From NCBI GenBank assembly GCA_963702565.1, contig CAVPDE010000011.1:62001-126000 (forward strand): 64,000 nucleotides of DNA. The letters are read 5' to 3'. This DNA comes from CAVPDE01 sp963702565. Its GTDB lineage: Bacteria; Desulfobacterota; DSM-4660; Desulfatiglandales; HGW-15. The notes under the pieces are model-generated. The model ran no database searches. It worked only from the letters and a program-made list of their open reading frames with translations, and was not told where the DNA came from. This document shows, in pieces, positions 1 through 9,209 of the stretch. A program made the position numbers and the translations under genes. The first letter of the stretch is position 1. Every line of letters starts with the position of its first letter.

Positions 1-554
1 TACTCCACAGTGACCTGGGATTTTCCGTCCGGTCTCAGCCAGGGCAGCTTGCCGGACTTGCGCACGTGGGCCAACCTCTGGGTCAACCCGTGGGCGAGAA
101 AGATGGGCATGGGCATCAGGGGTTGGGTGTCCCTGCACGCATATCCGAACATAAGCCCCTGGTCACCGGCTCCCTGGTCTTCTTTATAAAGGCCGGCACC
201 GTTGACGCCGATGGCAATATCCGGCGACTGCTTGTCAATGGAAGTGATCACTGCGCAGGTCTCCCAATCAAATCCCATAGAGGAGTTCTTGTAGCCGATC
301 TCCTTGATCGTCTGGCGAACGATCTCGGGCATCTCGACGTAAGCGTTGGTGGTGATCTCGCCTGCAATCACGGCCATGCCCGTGGTCACGAGGGTCTCGC
401 AGGCCACTCGGGCCTTCTTGTCCTGTTCCAGAATGCTGTCCAGGATGTGGTCGGAAATCTGATCCGCCACTTTGTCCGGGTGACCTTCTGTCACGGACTC
501 GGAAGTGAACAGAAAAGTCTCGGACTTGGGATCGGTTTTGCTTTCAATGGTCAT
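1..554 (-). CDS. metK: S-adenosylmethionine synthetase, N-terminal part (cut by window edge)
   Basis: The reverse strand from an ATG at 554 reads as the first ~184 residues of MetK, which makes S-adenosylmethionine from methionine and ATP in the cytosol. The conserved start region FTSESVTEGHPDKVADQISD is present near residue 17 (substrate-binding His and metal-binding Asp), followed by the GYACRDT and MPMPIFLAH segments of the family. The frame stays open to the window edge, so the C-terminal half lies outside. GAGAGGAC upstream of the ATG is a reasonable ribosome binding site. panC begins on the same strand beyond it. Confidence 0.95.
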   Translation of the reverse strand, partial: MTIESKTDPKSETFLFTSESVTEGHPDKVADQISDHILDSILEQDKKARVACETLVTTGMAVIAGEITTNAYVEMPEIVRQTIKEIGYKNSSMGFDWETCAVITSIDKQSPDIAIGVNGAGLYKEDQGAGDQGLMFGYACRDTQPLMPMPIFLAHGLTQRLAHVRKSGKLPWLRPDGKSQVTVE

Positions 555-591
555 AGTCTTGTCCTCTCTCAAATTAAGTTTTCTATCGCTT

Positions 592-1440
592 CTATCCCTT
601 GCCAAGCACACAGTTGTCTATGAGCCGTGTCTTTCCCACTCTGACGGCAAGGGCCAACAAGGTTTCACCTCTCAAAGTATCCACGTCGTCCAGGGTAACA
701 GGATCGCAGAGACTGACGTAGTCGATCTGGGTGTAAGGGTGGCTTCGAACCAACTCCTCGATGGCTTCCTTGATCGTGGCCGACCGAGTCTCCCCCTTGC
801 CCAGCATTTCCTGCGCAAGGTCCATGGATTTCTTGAGACAGAGGGCCGACTTTCTTTCTTCGCTGTTGAGGTAACTGTTGCGGGAGCTCATGGCCAGGCC
901 GTCCGATTCCCGGTAGGTGGGCACCCCCAAGATTTGGAGGTCCATGTTCAGGTCCCTGACCATGCGGCTGATGACCGTGAGCTGCTGGTAATCCTTCTGG
1001 CCGAAGACAGCCAGGTGAGGCTTTGTGATGTTGAAGAGCTTGGCAACAATCGTGGTCACCCCGTCAAAATGGGTCGGTCTGGAGAGGCCGCAAAGATGCT
1101 TTGTCACCTTCTCGACAGACACTCTGCTTTCAAAACCCTCCGGGTACATCTGGTCAACGGCCGGAACAAAAGCGATGTCCACACCGACCTGCTGTGCTTT
1201 TGCCAGGTCTCCTTTCAGATCCCGGGGATACGCGGCCAGGTCTTCTTTGGGACCGAATTGCATGGGATTCACAAAGATACTGATGATCACGACGTCGCAG
1301 TGCTTTCTGGCGACTCTCATCAGTTCCAGGTGCCCTTCGTGGAAGAAGCCCATGGTGGGGACGAACCCGAGAACCTTTCCGGCCAGTCTCAGTTCTTCTG
1401 CCTTTTGCTGCATCAACTCCGTTTTTTCAATAATCTCCAT
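592..1440 (-). CDS. panC: Pantothenate synthetase
   Basis: The 282-residue product matches the usual PanC length. PanC condenses pantoate with beta-alanine using ATP, the last step of pantothenate synthesis. Visible motifs are the nucleotidyltransferase signature PTMGFFHEGH (residues ~29-38; the family usually has GALHEGH), FVNPMQFGP, GQKDYQQL and the KMSKS-like MSSRNSYL. It lies between metK and a deoxynucleoside kinase on the same strand, an arrangement consistent with a small vitamin/nucleotide operon. Confidence 0.95.
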   Translation of the reverse strand: MEIIEKTELMQQKAEELRLAGKVLGFVPTMGFFHEGHLELMRVARKHCDVVIISIFVNPMQFGPKEDLAAYPRDLKGDLAKAQQVGVDIAFVPAVDQMYPEGFESRVSVEKVTKHLCGLSRPTHFDGVTTIVAKLFNITKPHLAVFGQKDYQQLTVISRMVRDLNMDLQILGVPTYRESDGLAMSSRNSYLNSEERKSALCLKKSMDLAQEMLGKGETRSATIKEAIEELVRSHPYTQIDYVSLCDPVTLDDVDTLRGETLLALAVRVGKTRLIDNCVLGKG

Positions 1441-1463
1441 TCGCTTTAACCTCGGCGAGGCGA

Positions 1464-2105
1464 TCAGCTCTTCCTGGAACCGGCAGGGACATAGTACTGG
1501 ACCCCTGATTTCATGGTGAGAATCTGTTGGACCAGGTCTTCGAAGTCCTCGGGCACATGAACGAAATCGATTTCCGAGGCATTGATCACGAGCAGAGGGG
1601 AATCGTCATAGTGAAAGAAGAACTCGTTGAAGGCCTGGTTGATCCGATCCAGATACTTGAAACTCACGGCCTTCTCGTATTTCCTTCCCCTTTCGCTGAT
1701 CCGCTCCATCAGGGCGTCGGTCGTTGCCTGAAGAAAAATGACCAGGTCAGGCGGAGTGACTCTCTTCTTAAGAATCCCGAACAACTGCTCGTAGAGCCAG
1801 TAGTCGCTGTCTTCCAAGTTCACTCGCGCAAAGATCCTGTCTTTGTCAAAAAGAAAATCCGCTACGGTGACTCTGCTGAAAAGATCGATCTGGGCCAGGT
1901 CTGAAGCCAGATGGTATCGCCTGAGAAGGAAGAAAACCTGGGTCTGAAAGGCGAACTTTTTGGGATTCTGATAAAAATTGATGAGGAAGGGATTCTCATC
2001 CACATCCTCAAGCAGAGCCTGGCCGTTCATTTTTTCGGCGAGCATTCTAGCAAAGCTCGTCTTGCCGACCCCAAGAGGTCCTTCGATGGCAATATACTGG
2101 TGCAT
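1464..2105 (-). CDS. Deoxynucleoside kinase family protein
   Basis: A 213-residue P-loop kinase. The Walker A motif IEGPLGVGKTSFA is at residues 6-18, the DENPF substrate-side segment follows near 37, and the lid motif ERGRKYE is near 140. This is the dNK/deoxyguanosine-kinase fold that phosphorylates deoxynucleosides for salvage. Which deoxynucleoside is used cannot be read from the sequence. It lies 23 bp upstream of panC on the same strand, suggesting co-transcription. Confidence 0.85.
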   Translation of the reverse strand: MHQYIAIEGPLGVGKTSFARMLAEKMNGQALLEDVDENPFLINFYQNPKKFAFQTQVFFLLRRYHLASDLAQIDLFSRVTVADFLFDKDRIFARVNLEDSDYWLYEQLFGILKKRVTPPDLVIFLQATTDALMERISERGRKYEKAVSFKYLDRINQAFNEFFFHYDDSPLLVINASEIDFVHVPEDFEDLVQQILTMKSGVQYYVPAGSRKS

Positions 2106-2194
2106 CTTGACGTCGCCCGAATCCTTCTAAAAGACTGGCGCTCTCACATGGAAGCGCCCGCCGTGTCGCATTTGACAAATTTTGTATGTTATTC

Positions 2195-3049
2195 CTAACC
2201 GGAAGATTTGTCAAGAAGCGGGCGGACAGCTTCAGTGAGGCTGATAAAATCGTCCATGCTGAGTGTCTCGGCTCTTCTCTGAGGGTCTATGGCACAGTGC
2301 TCCATGGCGTTCAGAAGGCTCTGAACTCCCCAGGATGGGAACGTGCCTCTCAGGGAGTTGAGGAGGGTTTTCCGCCGATGAGCGAAAGCCGCGCGAACCA
2401 CCTTCCTCAAGGAATCTTCTGAATCCACCCTTCCGGGAAAAGGTCTTGAGAATTCAAACTGCACGACCGTGGAACTGACTTTCGGTTTGGGGAAGAAGGC
2501 TTGCCTGGGCACTTCAAGAAGCGGTGAAAGGCGGGCATGATACTGAATGAGAACAGTGAGAGCGCCGTACTGCTTGTTTCCCGGAGAGGCGGTCAGCCTG
2601 GCGGCCAGTTCGTGCTGAAGGGTGAGGATGGCTCTGGGAATAAACTCCCGGTTGCGGATCAGCATTTCAATGAGGGGGGAAGAAATATTGTACGGAATGT
2701 TCCCGATGACTTCGATCTTTTCTTCCGAAAGCGGGGCCAAGTCCAGTTTAAGGATGTCTTCGTGAATCAGGGTGACGTTCCCTATCCCTTCGCGGCGGAG
2801 ATCGGCTCTGAGCTTCTCGGCAAGAGTTCCATCTTTTTCAACAGCGATCAGGTGCCGGACACAGGACGCGAGAGGAAAGGTCAAGGCTCCCGTCCCCGGC
2901 CCGATCTCGAGGACCGTGGAGCTCTTGTCGAACTTGGCACTGGACAGGATCCGTTCGATGAGGAGCGGGTCTCTCAGGAAATGCTGGCCGAGGCTCTTCT
3001 TGGGCCTGAAGGGGCTGGAGCGCCTCGGGGAGTAGCGTTTCTTGTTCAT
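2195..3049 (-). CDS. rsmA: 16S rRNA (adenine1518-N6/adenine1519-N6)-dimethyltransferase
   Basis: The 284-residue product has the RsmA/KsgA pattern: KKSLGQHFLRD near the N-terminus, the SAM-binding EIGPGTGALT, and the catalytic NIPYNISSP. It dimethylates two adjacent adenines of the 3' hairpin of 16S rRNA during ribosome assembly. The reading frame stays open upstream, but the ATG at 3049 is chosen because the family starts there and because it overlaps the tsaD stop codon (ATGA), a typical translational coupling. Confidence 0.93.
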   Translation of the reverse strand: MNKKRYSPRRSSPFRPKKSLGQHFLRDPLLIERILSSAKFDKSSTVLEIGPGTGALTFPLASCVRHLIAVEKDGTLAEKLRADLRREGIGNVTLIHEDILKLDLAPLSEEKIEVIGNIPYNISSPLIEMLIRNREFIPRAILTLQHELAARLTASPGNKQYGALTVLIQYHARLSPLLEVPRQAFFPKPKVSSTVVQFEFSRPFPGRVDSEDSLRKVVRAAFAHRRKTLLNSLRGTFPSWGVQSLLNAMEHCAIDPQRRAETLSMDDFISLTEAVRPLLDKSSG

Positions 3050-4068
3050 AGGATGGGAATGTCTTCTATTGGATATCTGGACTTCACATCCAGGGACAAC
3101 TCCGCACGCTCTCCCCTGGAAATCCTGTGATAGCCGGCAAGAGCGATCATGGCGCCGTTGTCGGTGCAATAGGCCGGCCGGGGGGTGTAGAAGGCCATTC
3201 CACACTGGGAGGCCAGATCCTTCACCCTGTCCTTCAGAGCCTGATTGCACGCCACTCCGCCGGCGACCACGATGGAGCGCACCTTGGTTCTCTCTGCGGC
3301 GGCGATGGTTTTTTCCGAAAGGACGTCGATCACCGCTTCCTGAAAGGATGCGGCGATATCCGCCATGGACACTTCTTTCCGCCCGTTCTCCTGCCATTTC
3401 TTGACATAGAGCGCCACGGCGGTCTTGAGCCCGCTGAAGCTGAAATCCAGGGAATCAGGCCCCAGGTAAGCCCTGGGGAAACGGATCCGGTCCTTGTTCC
3501 CGGACCGGGCGAGATTTTCAATTACCGCCCCACCGGGATATCCCAGGCCAAGGATTTTAGCGACCTTGTCAAAGGCTTCGCCCGCGGCATCGTCCAGGGT
3601 TTGGCCCAGAGGGGTGTAACGACCGATGCCTTCCACGTGGTACAGGGTGGTGTGGCCGCCTGAAACGGTGAGGACCACGAAAGGGAAAGACGGGGTTCTT
3701 TCTTCCAGGAAAATAGAGAGGATGTGGCCTTCGAGATGATTGATCCCGACGTAGGGGATTTTCAGAACGTAAGAGAAAGCTTTGGCAAAATAGAGACCCA
3801 CCAGCAGAGACCCGATCAGACCCGGGCCGACGGTGACCGCGATGCCGTCGAGAGCTTTTCGGGTGATGCCGGCTTGATCGAGCGCCTGATGGACGACAAC
3901 GTTGATCTTCCCCAGGTGTTCCCGCGAAGCGAGTTCAGGAACGACTCCGCCGTAAGGGTGATGAAGCTGCACCTGCGAGTGGACGACACTGGACAGAACT
4001 TTGCTCCCGTCCATCATCACTCCTGCGGAGGTGTCATCGCATGAGGTGTCAATGCCGAGGATCATCAT
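3046..4068 (-). CDS. tsaD: tRNA threonylcarbamoyladenosine transferase subunit TsaD
   Basis: A 340-residue ASKHA-fold protein starting MMILGIDTSCDDTSAG. The metal-binding motif NHLEGHILS near residue 110 and the nucleotide-binding segments VSGGHT and VVAGGVACN are present. TsaD transfers the threonylcarbamoyl group to A37 of ANN-decoding tRNAs. Its partner TsaE is encoded at 6885-7388 and the downstream t6A methylase TrmO at 22796-23299. Its stop overlaps the rsmA start by four bases. Confidence 0.95.
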   Translation of the reverse strand: MMILGIDTSCDDTSAGVMMDGSKVLSSVVHSQVQLHHPYGGVVPELASREHLGKINVVVHQALDQAGITRKALDGIAVTVGPGLIGSLLVGLYFAKAFSYVLKIPYVGINHLEGHILSIFLEERTPSFPFVVLTVSGGHTTLYHVEGIGRYTPLGQTLDDAAGEAFDKVAKILGLGYPGGAVIENLARSGNKDRIRFPRAYLGPDSLDFSFSGLKTAVALYVKKWQENGRKEVSMADIAASFQEAVIDVLSEKTIAAAERTKVRSIVVAGGVACNQALKDRVKDLASQCGMAFYTPRPAYCTDNGAMIALAGYHRISRGERAELSLDVKSRYPIEDIPIL

Positions 4069-4104
4069 GGGTGCTCGCCGTTCACACGCTGAGGCATGGC
4101 GGTT

Positions 4105-4917
4105 TCATCCCGCATTCTTGGATTTGAGTTTTCTCTTGAGCTTGCCCCACGTCCCTTCCTTTGTGACTTCCAAAAGGATGACCGTAATGTTGTCTCCTCC
4201 GCCTCCGCGATTGGCCTCGTCGATCAGAACCTCCGCTTTTCTTTCAAGGGAAATGGAGAAATCGTCCAGAATGGTCTTGATGGAGGGTTGAGGGACGAAA
4301 TTCGTGAGTCCGTCGGTGCACATGAGGAGAAGGTCCCCCGCCTCAGGACGGATGGGGCTGACGAACACGTTGACCTTCTGAGTCAGGCCGAGCACTCTCG
4401 TCAGGATATTCTTGATCAGGGGGTTGCTTTCTTCAGATTGACCGATCAACCCGATGCTCTTTTGCTCCGCCTCCATGGAGTGTTCCTCGGAGACCTGGAT
4501 CAGCCGGCCATGATCGAAAAGATAAACCGGGCTGTCGCCTACATTGGCGACCCAGAGGACATCCTTGTCCACAAGCAGAGCCGATACCGTGGACCCCATG
4601 CGATGATACTGGGGCTTCTTTTGACCCTCATGGATCAGCATGTTGCACAACACAATGGAGTTGATCAGGTGCTTGGCGTTGTCGGAGATGTCCCGGTCGA
4701 TCGGGGACAGGAAGGGCGGAAAATTCCCGCTGCGCACTTTCCGCCAGTAGTCGGACATCGTGTGGACCACCATCCGGCTCGCCACTTCCCCAGCCTTGTG
4801 GCCGCCCATTCCGTCGGCCACCACGTAGAGATCAAGAGCCGGATCAACGAAGAAGCTGTCTTCATTGATCTTGCGTTTGAGACCCTTGTCCGATTTCCCT
4901 ATGGTTTCGATCTTCAT
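4105..4917 (-). CDS. PP2C-family serine/threonine protein phosphatase
   Basis: A 270-residue soluble PP2C/PPM phosphatase. Metal-binding motifs are in order: the NEDS segment near residue 17, VADGMGGHKAGE near 33-44, WVANVGDSPVYL, LLLMCTDGLTN and the C-terminal GGGGDNITVI. It should dephosphorylate Ser/Thr phosphoproteins in the cytosol; no partner Hanks kinase is visible nearby. It lies 37 bp upstream of tsaD on the same strand. Confidence 0.9.
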   Translation of the reverse strand: MKIETIGKSDKGLKRKINEDSFFVDPALDLYVVADGMGGHKAGEVASRMVVHTMSDYWRKVRSGNFPPFLSPIDRDISDNAKHLINSIVLCNMLIHEGQKKPQYHRMGSTVSALLVDKDVLWVANVGDSPVYLFDHGRLIQVSEEHSMEAEQKSIGLIGQSEESNPLIKNILTRVLGLTQKVNVFVSPIRPEAGDLLLMCTDGLTNFVPQPSIKTILDDFSISLERKAEVLIDEANRGGGGDNITVILLEVTKEGTWGKLKRKLKSKNAG

Positions 4918-4950
4918 ACAATCAACTGCAGGCAGAAGCCTCCATTTGCA

Positions 4951-5521
4951 TTACAACGTGAGATAGGGTTTCATCCTCGCGTAGAACTTGGGACCGATGC
5001 CGGGGATTCCCATGATCTCGTCCAGGCTTTTGAAGCCCCCGCGCTTCGCTCGTTCCTCCACAATGGCCTTTGCCGTGTTTTTCCCTATGCCCGGCAGAGC
5101 CGTGAGCCCCTCCTCGGACTCGGTGTTTACCGAGATGGGAAGCCCAAGCGTGATTTTGTAGAAAGAAGGGATCTCATGGGGCTGAACCCTCAGGGCTCCT
5201 CCCTCCTTTGTCACGGAGATCCCGGAATTGGGGATGAGGGGCAGATCCGGGGGCGGAAGTTTCCCTTCCCGAAGCCCCCCGGCCTTCTGGATCAACTCGC
5301 CAAGGGTGGGGGCGTCACAAAAGGAATAGACGCCGGGGTGACCTGATCTCTCCTTCGATATGGACATAGACAGGGGACAGGCAAGGAAGAGTCTCCGCCC
5401 CATGCCTGTAAGGCGCAGGCTTCAGCAAGTGAAGCAGGAAAAGGATCAGGAGAAGAACCCATAGCCCTGGGGTTCCGTCACCGATCCTCTGTGGGGCCGT
5501 TTTCCAGCTCAAAGGCTTCAT
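4951..5521 (-). pseudogene. SLBB / helix-hairpin-helix (ComEA-like) protein, frameshifted
   Basis: Two overlapping frames together make one recognisable ComEA-like protein. The first, from the ATG at 5521, has a membrane segment (LWVLLLILFLLHLL) and the beginning of an SLBB domain (YVHIEGEIRSP). The second continues exactly there with PGVYSFCDAPTLGELIQKAG and ends with a helix-hairpin-helix domain (TALPGIGKNTAKAIV; IPGIGPKFY), closing at 4951. The switch falls in a run of four C on the coding strand (5335-5338). Removing one C restores a single frame. It may be a true mutation, a slippery site or a sequence error. Such proteins bind DNA at the cell surface; the start overlaps the end of lysC. 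Confidence 0.8.
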
Positions 5522-6710
5522 GAAGAACGCGCACCGCCAGCTCCGTGTATTTTTCTTCAAGGATGCAGGATATCTTGATTTCCGAGGTGGTGATCATGAG
5601 GATGTTGATGTTTTCCTTGGCCAGGATGTGAAACATCTTCTGCGCGACGCCCGCGTGGTTTCTCATGCCCACACCCACGATGGAGACCTTGGAAATATTC
5701 TCATCGCCCAGAACCTTCTCCGCCCCGATCTGCCTGGCCACTTCGCTCACGAGCTTCATGCTCTTCTGGAAATCCGGTTTGGGCACGGTGAAGGTCAGGT
5801 CCGTGCTTCCGTCCTCGCTCGTGTTCTGGACGATCATGTCGACAATGACGCCCGCTTTGAATATGGGCTCGAAAACCCGAGCTGCGGTGCCCGGCCGGTC
5901 CGGCACCCTTTTCACGGTGATCCGCGCTTCATTCTTGTTGTAGGCGACTCCTGAAACCAGAACCTTTTCCATATCCTTTGTTTCTGCTACCACCATCGTA
6001 CCCCTTTCTTGCGTAAAGGTTGATCGGACATGAATGGGCACATTGTACTTCTTGGCGAACTCCACCGAACGGATCTCAAGCACCTTGGCCCCGAGGCTGG
6101 CCAGCTCGAGCATCTCGTCATAGGAGATGGCATCCATCTTCCGGGCCCTGGGGCAGATGTTGGGGTCGGTGGTGTAGACGCCCTTCACGTCGGTGTAGAT
6201 CTCGCACACGTCCGCATGAAGAGCGGCGGCCAGGGCCACGGCCGTGGTGTCTGAGCCGCCCCGGCCCAGGGTCGTGATGTTCCCCTTCTCATCCAGCCCC
6301 TGAAAACCGGCCACCGCCACAATGCGGTTTTTCTCCAGCTCCTTGAAGATCCTTGTGGCATCGATCTCCTGGATTCTCGCTTTGCCGTAGAGCTGATCCG
6401 TGCGGATCGCCGCCTGGAACCCGAGAAGAGACCGCGCATCAAACCCCATGGACTTCAGGGCCATGGCGAAGAGCGCCACGGTCACCTGCTCGCCCGTGGC
6501 CATGAGCACGTCCAGCTCCCTCGGATCCGGCTCCTCGCACATCTCCTTGGCCAGGCGAATCAGGCCGTCGGTCTGGCCGGCCATGGCGGAGAGGACCACC
6601 ACCATGCGGTTGCCCTGTTTGTAATCCTCCAGAACCCTCTTGGCCACATTCCGGATCTTCTCGATGCTGCCGACCGATGTTCCTCCGTACTTCTGAACGA
6701 TGAGTGCCAT
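5478..6710 (-). CDS. lysC: Aspartate kinase
   Basis: A 410-residue single-function aspartokinase, first enzyme of lysine/threonine/methionine synthesis. The kinase signature VQKYGGTSVG is at residues 5-14, and GRGGSDTTAVALA and the EIYTDVKGVYTTDP loop follow. Two C-terminal ACT domains (about residues 265-405) carry the usual feedback site. The frame is open further upstream, but the ATG at 6710 has a strong GAGGGGGG ribosome binding site and fits the family start. Confidence 0.95.
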   Translation of the reverse strand: MALIVQKYGGTSVGSIEKIRNVAKRVLEDYKQGNRMVVVLSAMAGQTDGLIRLAKEMCEEPDPRELDVLMATGEQVTVALFAMALKSMGFDARSLLGFQAAIRTDQLYGKARIQEIDATRIFKELEKNRIVAVAGFQGLDEKGNITTLGRGGSDTTAVALAAALHADVCEIYTDVKGVYTTDPNICPRARKMDAISYDEMLELASLGAKVLEIRSVEFAKKYNVPIHVRSTFTQERGTMVVAETKDMEKVLVSGVAYNKNEARITVKRVPDRPGTAARVFEPIFKAGVIVDMIVQNTSEDGSTDLTFTVPKPDFQKSMKLVSEVARQIGAEKVLGDENISKVSIVGVGMRNHAGVAQKMFHILAKENINILMITTSEIKISCILEEKYTELAVRVLHEAFELENGPTEDR

Positions 6711-6884
6711 AACCCCCCTCGGTACATCCCGTAATCCCGGGGCGGGCCGACAAGGTGCAGCGGCAAGAGCCCCAAAAACAATTGTCGCAATATACACAAT
6801 GATGGAGACGGAAACAAGCCCTCAGTGTCAGGGCTACCGCTCAGGGGCAAGGCCCGCCAAAAACACGGCGGGTAAATGCACGGT

Positions 6885-7388
6885 TCAAGGGGAGGTGGGG
6901 CAGGAATGAAAACTTGAAAGCGTTAGGTGCGCCATGATTTCAAACGCTCTGGTATGGCGGCCGGAGAGGATGAGGGTGCGGCGATGATCGTCAAGGATGA
7001 GCAGCTTGACCATGAGAGTCTGTTCAGGAAGGATTTCCGGCCACCGGTCGGCCCACTCCAGGACGACCACCCCGCCGCTGTAAATCATTTCTTCAATGCC
7101 TGCGGCGAGCGCTTCATCCAGGGTTCCCAGCCGGTAGACGTCCATGTGAAACAGGGCGGCCCTGCCCTGGTACTGGTTGACGAGAGTGAAGGAAGGGCTG
7201 GTCACGATCGTTTTGGGGTTCACTCCGAGGCCAAGGGCAATCCCTTTGGTGAGCCAGGTTTTGCCGCTTCCCAATTCACCCACGAGGCCGACCACATCGC
7301 CCTCCAGGAGGAGACGCCCTATCTCTTGACCGACTCGAATCGTGTCCTGATCCGACTCCGTCGTGATCGTGAAAGTCTTTTCTTCCAA
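6885..7388 (-). CDS. tsaE: tRNA threonylcarbamoyladenosine biosynthesis ATPase TsaE
   Basis: A 167-residue P-loop ATPase with Walker A GELGSGKTWLTKG near residue 37, switch segment TSPSFTLVNQY, MDVYRLG and VVLEWADRWP, all typical of TsaE, which drives turnover of the TsaD-TsaB complex. The start is a TTG at 7388 with no clear ribosome binding site; no better in-frame start is visible. The C-terminal ~20 residues past the usual end are non-conserved. It follows nnrD after a 204-base repeat-filled gap. Confidence 0.88.
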   Translation of the reverse strand: MEEKTFTITTESDQDTIRVGQEIGRLLLEGDVVGLVGELGSGKTWLTKGIALGLGVNPKTIVTSPSFTLVNQYQGRAALFHMDVYRLGTLDEALAAGIEEMIYSGGVVVLEWADRWPEILPEQTLMVKLLILDDHRRTLILSGRHTRAFEIMAHLTLSSFHSCPTSP

Positions 7389-7451
7389 ATCCGTGATAAG
7401 GGGTCCTTTTCAACTAAGCGTTCGAATGCAGTCCTGTGGCCGTGGCACCAT

Positions 7452-7540
7452 GAATAAGCAGTATGAAGTAGGCCGTATGCAGTAAGGAGGAAGCTCGCGG
7501 GCTAACTGCCTACTGCTTACTGCGTACTCCCTATTGGAGC
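7452..7540. repeat. Inverted array of CAGTAAG-type 7-nt words
   Basis: The gap between nnrD and tsaE holds degenerate direct repeats of about seven bases (AGCAGTATG, AAGTAGG, TGCAGTAAGG), followed after ~15 bases by their reverse complements (ACTGCCTACTGCTTACTGCGTACTC written in short words). The whole can fold into a long imperfect hairpin. The same word family recurs at 43679-43710 and 54734-54845. No coding function is apparent. Confidence 0.8.
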
Positions 7541-7592
7541 ACTGCGGATCAGCCCTAGCTCAAATGTTTCTAAACATCATGCAGTGAGATTC

Positions 7593-9209
7593 TCACCGGG
7601 GACTCCAAAGAGGCTGGTGAAAGTCTTGTTCCATGGGGGGCTGCTTGAGCGGCCATTCGGCCCGTGCCAGAGAAGAAGCCAGCCCAGGGATGACATCGAG
7701 AAGTTCACCGGCCAGGATGCCGGACTGTCCCATGTCCTCGGAAAGCCGATCGGCAGCCAGCCCGTGAAGGTAGGCCCCGGCAGCAGCAGCTTTGGCCGGG
7801 GGCCATCCTCTTGCGAGAAACCCGCCGATGAGCCCTGTCAGCACATCTCCGGAACCGCCGCTGGAGAGAGCAGGATTCCCTGTGGGGTTGATGTGGATCT
7901 GCCCCTCGGGCTCAGCAATGACCGTACGAGCCCCCTTCAAGACAAGACAGCACCTATGCTTCTGAGCAAAAGCTTCTGCGACGCCGATTCGATCGGCTTG
8001 AACCTCGGAGTTGCTGATCCCGGCCAGCCTTGCCATTTCACCAGGGTGAGGGGTCAGGACCACTCGGCCCCTGCACTTGTCCAGGACGCCCAGATCAGAG
8101 GAAAGGGCATTCAATCCGTCCGCGTCAATCACCATGGGTAAAGGGCACCCGGCCACGATTCTCCTCACGAGTAAGCTTGTCTCCGCGTGAGTCGAAAGCC
8201 CGGGCCCGATAGCCACCGCTGTCTTGCCCTTCATAAGTCTGAAGATTTCTTTCTCCGCTTCCAGGGAGAGACTGGATTCCGCAGTCTCGGGCAGGGGGAA
8301 GGTCATGGCCTCGGTCAGCTTGTTTTCCAGAATGGGATTGAGACTTCGAGGGATGCCGAGAGTCACGAGGCCTGCTCCGGCCCTGAGAGCGCCGAGGGAG
8401 GTGAGGGTTGCGGCTCCTGTTTTCCCTGTCGATCCTGCGAGAACGAGCAGGTGACCCCTGTTGCCCTTGTGGATGTCCGGTTTTTCTGAAGCGATGAGAT
8501 CATGGAAATCCCCGGCTCCGATCAAACGGTAACGGCCGGGGATTCGTTCGACTACCGCGTCAGGGATTCCGATGTCGATTTGAACCAGTCGGCCCACCAG
8601 ACCGGCACCCGGGAAAACCAGTTGCCCAACCTTGGGGAGACCGAAGGTGATAGTCAGGTCGGCCTGGACAGCGACCCCCATGACCTGCCCGGTGTCGGCA
8701 TTCAAGCCGGACGGGATATCGATCGCTGTCACGGGTTTGTTCGCCCTGTTGAGGTCGTCTATAACCCGGGCATAGAACCCTCGGACCGATGAATTGAGCC
8801 CTGTGCCCAGAAGGCCGTCGATGATGAAGTCGCAATCTTTAAGCAGGCGCCGCTGCTTTTTCCATTGCGCCTCAGAGGTCACTTCCAGAAGGTCCAGGCC
8901 CATCCGCCTGAGGATTTGGAGATTGATGAGGGCATCCCCCGCTATTTTACTGAATTCCGCAAGAACCAGGACCGTCACCTTGAGCCCGGCTTCGGAGAGA
9001 ACCCTCGCCATCACGTAACCGTCCCCACCGTTGTTCCCTCGACCGCAGAGAATGAGCACTCGGGAATGAGGGGGTGGAGCAAAGTGAGCCAGAAACACCC
9101 TGCTGGCTCCCCTGGCAGCGTTTTCCATGAGGACCACACCGGGGATGCCGATTTCCTCTATCGTGAGGCGGTCCATCTCTTGCATTTCAGAGGCTTTGAC
9201 CAATCTCAT
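7593..9209 (-). CDS. nnrD: Bifunctional NAD(P)H-hydrate epimerase / ADP-dependent NAD(P)H-hydrate dehydratase
   Basis: A 538-residue fusion that repairs hydrated NAD(P)H. The N-terminal epimerase half (about 1-215) has GRGNNGGDGYVMAR and the DGLLGTG motif. The C-terminal ribokinase-like half carries the GGSGDVLTGLIGGFLARG signature. The ATG at 9209 is preferred over an earlier in-frame start because MRLVKASEMQEMD matches the family N-terminus; it overlaps the end of acpS by 23 bases, implying coupling. Confidence 0.92.
   Translation of the reverse strand: MRLVKASEMQEMDRLTIEEIGIPGVVLMENAARGASRVFLAHFAPPPHSRVLILCGRGNNGGDGYVMARVLSEAGLKVTVLVLAEFSKIAGDALINLQILRRMGLDLLEVTSEAQWKKQRRLLKDCDFIIDGLLGTGLNSSVRGFYARVIDDLNRANKPVTAIDIPSGLNADTGQVMGVAVQADLTITFGLPKVGQLVFPGAGLVGRLVQIDIGIPDAVVERIPGRYRLIGAGDFHDLIASEKPDIHKGNRGHLLVLAGSTGKTGAATLTSLGALRAGAGLVTLGIPRSLNPILENKLTEAMTFPLPETAESSLSLEAEKEIFRLMKGKTAVAIGPGLSTHAETSLLVRRIVAGCPLPMVIDADGLNALSSDLGVLDKCRGRVVLTPHPGEMARLAGISNSEVQADRIGVAEAFAQKHRCCLVLKGARTVIAEPEGQIHINPTGNPALSSGGSGDVLTGLIGGFLARGWPPAKAAAAGAYLHGLAADRLSEDMGQSGILAGELLDVIPGLASSLARAEWPLKQPPMEQDFHQPLWSPR

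Noticed and set aside
5335..5338. Programmed ribosomal frameshift in the SLBB gene
   Set aside because: Only a CCCC run is seen, with no stimulating Shine-Dalgarno or hairpin evident; mutation or error is simpler.
4096..5346. 416-codon open frame on the plus strand
   Set aside because: Runs opposite the PP2C gene and the SLBB gene; no recognisable protein.
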